18,167 nucleotides of DNA, from positions 1 to 18,167 of the forward strand of contig CAZAOY010000051.1 of the NCBI GenBank assembly GCA_964486925.1, written 5' to 3'. Below the pieces are notes generated by a model that saw nothing but the letters and a program-made list of their open reading frames with translations, did not search any database and was not told the origin of the DNA. This document shows, piece after piece, positions 14,283-18,167 of this stretch. The position numbers and the translations under genes are program-made. Source of the stretch: CAZAOY01 sp964486925 (GTDB lineage Bacteria > Bacillota > Clostridia > Oscillospirales > Ruminococcaceae). Position 1 is the stretch's first letter. The number at the start of each line of letters is the position of its first letter.

Positions 14283-15026
14283 TTAGCGAGGCAATAGGTC
14301 TAGCATAACTACATCAAAATAAGGCTTTAGCGCTGTGGTAATACTGCCTTTTTTCTCTATAACAGCACCCATCTGCTCTGCTGTGACCTGTATCCTTGCC
14401 GCATTGTTAAAGACACGCACCCTAAAGTCGTCAAACCCTAGCTTAAATAGAGCGTCCTCCGAAGCCTCTACCCTTTGCAGAAGTTCATTTGTAATTGTGG
14501 TATCGGTTGGTATCCGTGTCGCTAGGCAGGCATAGGAGGGTTTATCGTGGGTAAACAGTCCGGCTTGCTTTGAGAGTCGGCGAACCTCCGCCTTTGTGAT
14601 ACCACATTCACGTAGCGGGGATAAAACCTCTAGTTCCTCTAGCGCTTTCATCCCTGGGCGGTCGGTGGCATCATCCGAGGCATTCGTGCCGTCAATTATG
14701 GTGGTAAATCCGTCCTTTATCGCCTGCGCTTTTAGCATACCAAACAACCCCGTTTTGCAGTGGTAACAGCGGTTAGCGGGGTTTTTCGCCACATCTGGGT
14801 TTGCCAGTGCGTCGGTATGTAAAACCGTTACGTCGGCGTCTAGATCCTTAGCTAAGCGCATTGCATCCTCATACTCAAACTGCGGTTGAAAGGCAGTTTT
14901 TATAAAGTAAGCCTTTACCGTAGCACCATACTTTTTACCCGCATAAAGCAAGAATGACGAGTCCGTGCCCCCAGAAAAACCTAACGCTACTCTATTATTC
15001 TTCTCAAAAAATTCCTTTAAATCCAT
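14283..15026 (-). CDS. larE: LarE, sulfur transferase of the nickel-pincer cofactor pathway
   Basis: LarE adenylates the pyridinium dicarboxylate intermediate and adds sulfur to it, giving the two thiocarboxylates that hold nickel. The PP-loop SGGTDSS is at 18-24. C87 and C90 (NRCYHCK) and C167 (YACLATR) are present. In L. plantarum a single Cys at the last position is consumed as sulfur donor. LarE proteins with three active-site cysteines are reported to carry a [4Fe-4S] cluster instead. The three cysteines here therefore suggest the cluster type, which suits an anaerobe. It starts one base after the nikMN stop, so translation is probably coupled. Confidence 0.94.
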   Translation of the reverse strand: MDLKEFFEKNNRVALGFSGGTDSSFLLYAGKKYGATVKAYFIKTAFQPQFEYEDAMRLAKDLDADVTVLHTDALANPDVAKNPANRCYHCKTGLFGMLKAQAIKDGFTTIIDGTNASDDATDRPGMKALEELEVLSPLRECGITKAEVRRLSKQAGLFTHDKPSYACLATRIPTDTTITNELLQRVEASEDALFKLGFDDFRVRVFNNAARIQVTAEQMGAVIEKKGSITTALKPYFDVVMLDLLPR

Positions 15027-15027
15027 A

Positions 15028-16020
15028 CTATCTATCCCTTTTCTTCCTTCGTTTTGTCAGTAAAACCCCTGTAACACCCGCAAGTGCTAGGGTAATACCG
15101 CTTCCAATTAATCCGGCAACCGATGTGCCGCCTTCACTGTTTTTATATCCGTAATCCGGCATTATCGCCGTCTTTTCCTGCACCTGTTCAGACTTCTTTG
15201 GTTGTTCCTGCTCTGATAAAAGCTCGCCACCGACCACCCTCTCGATAGACCATTCAAGCCCATCGGGATTTTGTGAAGCGAACAGAGATAATCCCCCCGC
15301 TACAACTAAAGTAACCACAAGCAGAATGACCGATAGACGTTTTATCGTCATACCATCACTAGCACTACCACTAGGCAGTGTGCCATCTATAATATCAGGG
15401 CGCATTCTATGCACGAATACCAGTATGCTTGCGGTAATAACCCCCTCAATAGCCCCTATAGCTAGGTGGATAGGTTGCATAAACAGGATAAAGGTATTAA
15501 ACGGCAGTAACGCAATCTTAGAAAGGGATGTTTCGGTCACCACCAAAAGCGACCCTAGCTGTAACGCTACCACCACCCCGACTACCGAAGCAACCGTTAA
15601 CCGAGTAGCGGTCACCCCCCTTTTTAGGATAGGCTTAACCAGTAGCGGATACACCACTAAGCAGGGTATTACCGCTAGGTTAACTACGTTACACCCAAGT
15701 GCCAAAAGCCCGCCGTCCGCAAAGAACAAGCATTGTATAATAAGCACCGCCGAAAGCGATAGCATTGCAGGAAACCCGCCTAGTAGACAGGCTAGCAGTA
15801 TCCCCCCGCCGATATGCCCGCTCGAACCCGTCCCCGGTATCGTGAAGTTTATCATCTGCGCCGCAAAGACAAACGCGCCCGCTACCGCCATAATCGGAAC
15901 CTTCTTCTCGCTTAACTCGTCCGCCTTAACCTTATATGCCGAGTACCCTACTGCGGCAACCGCTATTCCACTAGCGGCAAGCCCCACCGTAGGCGACAGC
16001 AAAGCATCTGCCATATGCAT
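15028..16020 (-). CDS. NikMN/CbiMN-type ECF substrate-binding and membrane component
   Basis: I place the start at the ATG at 16020 (330 aa), with GGAGG at 16029-16033, 8 bases upstream. In this family the Met-His N-terminus binds the metal, so MHMADALLSP must be the true N-terminus. A longer in-frame reading to 16089 adds 23 residues and would bury the His. Residues 1-215 are the CbiM/NikM core with about six membrane helices and a GTGSSGHIGGGILLACLLGG stretch. A further helix at about 230-245 is followed by PDGLEWS, the CbiN/NikN or PDGLE signature. After a charged linker a last helix and KRRKKRDR end the protein. It is thus an M-N fusion. With CbiQ and CbiO it forms a complete transporter, and the lar genes point to Ni2+. 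Confidence 0.92.
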   Translation of the reverse strand: MHMADALLSPTVGLAASGIAVAAVGYSAYKVKADELSEKKVPIMAVAGAFVFAAQMINFTIPGTGSSGHIGGGILLACLLGGFPAMLSLSAVLIIQCLFFADGGLLALGCNVVNLAVIPCLVVYPLLVKPILKRGVTATRLTVASVVGVVVALQLGSLLVVTETSLSKIALLPFNTFILFMQPIHLAIGAIEGVITASILVFVHRMRPDIIDGTLPSGSASDGMTIKRLSVILLVVTLVVAGGLSLFASQNPDGLEWSIERVVGGELLSEQEQPKKSEQVQEKTAIMPDYGYKNSEGGTSVAGLIGSGITLALAGVTGVLLTKRRKKRDR

Positions 16021-16042
16021 AAAAAAATCCTCCATAAATAAA

Positions 16043-16098
16043 AGTATTGTCAAAAAGGTATACCGCATAAGCAGTATCATTACCTTCATGGCAATACT
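16043..16098 (-). promoter_or_regulatory. candidate leader switch upstream of nikMN
   Basis: The predicted transcript has a leader of about 125 bases. Structure A (minus strand) is nested: AGTATTG (16098-16092) pairs with CAATACT (16049-16043), AAGGT (16086-16082) with ACCTT (16059-16055), and ATACTGC (16077-16071) with GCGGTAT (16066-16060) around TTAT. A T run overlaps the middle stem. Structure B pairs CAGTAT (16099-16094) with ATACTG (16077-16072), and TGCC with GGTA around an ATGAA loop. A and B share ATACTG and exclude each other, as in attenuators or riboswitches. No known class was recognised. Confidence 0.45.
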
Positions 16099-16151
16099 GT
16101 AAAAAATCTATTACTATAAAATTTGGCGCCTTCATGACACTCATTGATAAT

Positions 16152-16180
16152 AGTATACCATAGGAGTGTATAACTGTCAA
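16152..16180 (-). promoter_or_regulatory. sigma-A promoter of the nickel operon
   Basis: Minus-strand TTGACA (16175-16180), a 17-base spacer and TATACT (16152-16157) match the consensus at 11 of 12 positions. Transcription should start near 16145. It serves nikMN-larE-larB-larC-cbiQ-cbiO and probably the DUF1905 gene. Confidence 0.85.
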
Positions 16181-16228
16181 GTAAAAAGAGTAAAATATTG
16201 GGTTTGTATTTTGCTAATAATAAAAAGC

Positions 16229-16864
16229 TTAGTTACTAGTTAAGGCGTCGTTTATTGAGTTGATCCAGCCTATGTCCTTTTCGGCAAAGTTATGTATAAA
16301 GAGACCAAAATTACTGCTAGGCTTTTCGCTGTCAATAACCGATAACTCTTTGCATCTATCTTTCATATCATAATAATTCTTTGCGTTAATTAGACCAAAG
16401 AGTAATTTGCGCTGATCTTCTCTTGCCTTGTAGTTTTCTATACCTGTGTTCCTCTTAATAATATCTGCATTTTTATTCTTTTTGTGAGATGGTAGTATGA
16501 CGTTCTCAAAATGTAATATTATTATTTGCATTGTACATGGATTAGCAAAGATAACAACTTTATCAGAAGCATCGTTCAGACCATGAAATTTGTTTATTTT
16601 ATCCTTAATTTCACCATACTGTTCATATGGCTTTTTATCAGTATCACAGAAAACTAACACAACATCATACGCAGCATTTTGGTATTTGTCTTGATATCTT
16701 GCAAAAATGTTGCCATTTGACTCAGCATTTACAGGTTCAATGCTATAACATTTATTCCAAACCTTTAAAGATTTTAATTTGTATAAATATTCATATTCTT
16801 CAAACCCCTCACAAATTATGCAGACTCTATGTTGTCTTGATATATTAGGCAAATGATTACTCAT
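16229..16864 (-). CDS. RloB-like Toprim protein, probable defence effector
   Basis: I use ATG 16864 (211 aa) because GAGGTGATC, a long match to the 16S tail, lies just upstream and overlaps the alternative GTG at 16873. The protein has Toprim-type acidic motifs: ICEGFEEYEYL (catalytic-type E19) and VLVFCDTDK (D74, D76). Its NPCTMQIIILHF corresponds to the NPcfElWlllHF motif of RloB-family proteins, with the usual Glu replaced. It overlaps the upstream ATPase gene by 8 bases, indicating coupled translation. Toprim partners of AAA ATPases in PARIS, AbiL and Gabija-like systems act as nucleases triggered by phage. I infer the same here. Both genes are AT-rich with codon use unlike the rest of the window. 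No terminator is visible after the stop. Confidence 0.72.
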   Translation of the reverse strand: MSNHLPNISRQHRVCIICEGFEEYEYLYKLKSLKVWNKCYSIEPVNAESNGNIFARYQDKYQNAAYDVVLVFCDTDKKPYEQYGEIKDKINKFHGLNDASDKVVIFANPCTMQIIILHFENVILPSHKKNKNADIIKRNTGIENYKAREDQRKLLFGLINAKNYYDMKDRCKELSVIDSEKPSSNFGLFIHNFAEKDIGWINSINDALTSN

Positions 16865-18143
16865 TTTGATCACCTCTATTTTCCGATTTGAGGTTAATGA
16901 GAGAATTGATCAATTCTGGCTCTGGTAATGCACCAAACATTCCTTTCATATAAATATCTCTTATGGCACTTGTATCTCTCACTCCTTGTTCCGCAGTAAA
17001 CTCACCTAAAGAGTATACATATACACCATTACTATCTTTATGAACAAACCAAATTTGCTCTTTCCGAAACATCTTCTGGCAGTCCATTAGACTAATGTCA
17101 TGTGATGTAAAGATTAGTTGTGCATTTGTATTAAGCTCATTGTTAAACATAGCTACAATAGCCCTTGTCAGCTTAAAGTGAATGCTGCTATCCAGCTCAT
17201 CCACAAGTAACATTCGTCCATTTTCTAATGCCTCAATTACATAACTTGCTAATGCCGCAATTTTTTTAGTTCCTGTTGAATCGAAAAGCAAGCTAGGAAC
17301 AGATCTACCTTTATAAACAGATACTAAACATAATTTTTGTATTAATTCTTCGGGCATGCTTTCCAAAACCTTCTCTTCAGGCACACCATCACCATTAGAT
17401 ATTAGCTTAACTCTAGACTTAATTTCATCATCATCAATATACATAAAGTTTTCTAAATACAAATCAGCATTTTTTATAAAATTTACAATTTTACTTCGTA
17501 ATGGGCTTTGACCTTTCATTATCTCAATAGTATGTTTCATAGGAATATTATTCATATTCAGTATATCTACTTTTGAAGAAAATGAAATAAGTATATCTTT
17601 GACTTTTTTTACAATCTCGAACGATCCAGTATCAAGAAGATATATCAAAATATTTTCTTTTGATATTATAGGTAACGATTTTTGCAAGTCCTTATCATCG
17701 CATCTGTATAATTTATTCACAGTATCTCTTTCAAAATAAATTAATTCTTTTTTATTACCATACTGATCTCTTATGATTTCTACAAATTTTTCGTAAATAT
17801 ATTCTTCAGAATTTGTATCAAATTTAAATGAGTAGCTATATGTTTTACCGCCTTCAACAAAGGTAATGCCTAAATCACTTATAGTATCTGATAAAAAAAT
17901 ATTGGAGGTAATCTTGTTGGGTTTTTGTTGTTTTAATACATCAATTATGCTTCGTATACATTTTAACAAAGAAGTTTTACCAGAATTATTAGCCCCATAT
18001 ATGCCTGCACTTTTTAGTATATTAAAGTTGTTTTCACTATACACATTATAGGAAAATTTTTTATTTCTCATGTCCGCTTCTAAAGAAAATATAATTTCTT
18101 CATCGAAGATGTAGCAGTTCTTCGCTTTAACTTCAAGTATCAT
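16857..18143 (-). CDS. OLD/RloA-like AAA family ATPase, probable defence sensor
   Basis: A 428-residue ABC-type AAA (AAA_15/AAA_21) ATPase. The N-terminus MILEVKAKNCYIFDEEIIFS is the beta strand typical of OLD/RecF-like folds. Walker A is GANNSGKT (50-57), a signature-like STGTKK is at 289-294, Walker B MLLVDE at 311-316, and the switch His is H348 (FTSHD). The C-terminal RDIYMKGMFGALPEPEL matches the Y-x-x-G-x-FG-x-xP tail seen in ATPases paired with RloB-like proteins. AAGGAG lies 7 bases before the ATG. With the overlapping Toprim gene it forms a two-gene module like RloA/RloB, AbiL or PARIS (AriA/AriB). I cannot separate these by eye. Confidence 0.82.
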   Translation of the reverse strand: MILEVKAKNCYIFDEEIIFSLEADMRNKKFSYNVYSENNFNILKSAGIYGANNSGKTSLLKCIRSIIDVLKQQKPNKITSNIFLSDTISDLGITFVEGGKTYSYSFKFDTNSEEYIYEKFVEIIRDQYGNKKELIYFERDTVNKLYRCDDKDLQKSLPIISKENILIYLLDTGSFEIVKKVKDILISFSSKVDILNMNNIPMKHTIEIMKGQSPLRSKIVNFIKNADLYLENFMYIDDDEIKSRVKLISNGDGVPEEKVLESMPEELIQKLCLVSVYKGRSVPSLLFDSTGTKKIAALASYVIEALENGRMLLVDELDSSIHFKLTRAIVAMFNNELNTNAQLIFTSHDISLMDCQKMFRKEQIWFVHKDSNGVYVYSLGEFTAEQGVRDTSAIRDIYMKGMFGALPEPELINSLINLKSENRGDQNE

Positions 18144-18167
18144 AATAGCTCTCCTTTTCCTATTTAT

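Noticed and set aside
16021..16089. A 23-residue N-terminal extension of the NikMN protein
   Set aside because: The GGAGG at 16029-16033 fits the ATG at 16020, and the family needs the Met-His N-terminus for metal binding.
15326..16102. A 258-codon plus-strand ORF opposite nikMN
   Set aside because: It is an antisense shadow of a recognised membrane protein, with Ser/Pro/Thr-rich low-complexity translation.
15971..16138. A leader-peptide ORF on the minus strand overlapping the nikMN start in another frame
   Set aside because: It has no ribosome binding site and shows no resemblance to a known regulatory peptide; the nucleotide pairing explains the region better.

Overview
The window looks like low- to mid-GC Firmicutes, most likely class Clostridia, from an anaerobe. 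The grounds are AGGAGG-type ribosome binding sites, near-consensus sigma-A promoters, oxygen/c-di-GMP signalling genes, an energy-coupling-factor (ECF) metal transporter and a corrinoid-methyltransferase-like protein. A run of exactly 100 N inside one gene points to a scaffolded draft or metagenome assembly. No tRNA, rRNA, CRISPR array, transposase or phage gene was seen.

Left part (1-5885): a partial DUF1461-type membrane protein (minus strand) diverges from a membrane-bound GGDEF-EAL protein with a degenerate GGDEF site and an intact phosphodiesterase site. A convergent gene encodes a conserved GYWGV-motif protein of unknown function. Next is a hemerythrin-YcgR-PilZ fusion behind a perfect TTGACA-17-TATAAT promoter. 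A lipoprotein remnant broken by an in-frame TAA and a conserved small helical protein follow. Two of these genes belong to c-di-GMP signalling: one probably degrades the messenger, the other probably binds it in response to O2 or redox.

Middle part (5886-8650): a structured 5' leader, with a three-way-junction fold starting at the predicted transcript start, precedes a uroporphyrinogen-decarboxylase/MtaA-like protein with a C-terminal thioredoxin-like domain. A COG0523 (CobW-like) GTPase follows. Both depart from their families' metal-binding motifs. A strong bidirectional terminator closes this block.

Right part (8695-16180, minus strand): a GH32 beta-fructosidase, then a nickel operon. From its promoter near 16152-16180 the order is nikMN (ECF substrate-binding and membrane component), larE, larB, larC, cbiQ/nikQ, cbiO/nikO and a DUF1905 gene. 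It couples Ni/Co uptake to synthesis of the nickel-pincer nucleotide cofactor; the usual client, larA, is not in the window. Its leader can form two mutually exclusive hairpins just upstream of the nikMN ribosome binding site. larC is a single gene interrupted by the assembly gap, which falls in a His/Asp repeat.

Right end (16229-18143, minus strand): a visibly more AT-rich two-gene module of an OLD/RloA-like AAA ATPase and an RloB-like Toprim protein, overlapping by 8 bases. It is probably an acquired anti-phage system of the PARIS/AbiL kind.
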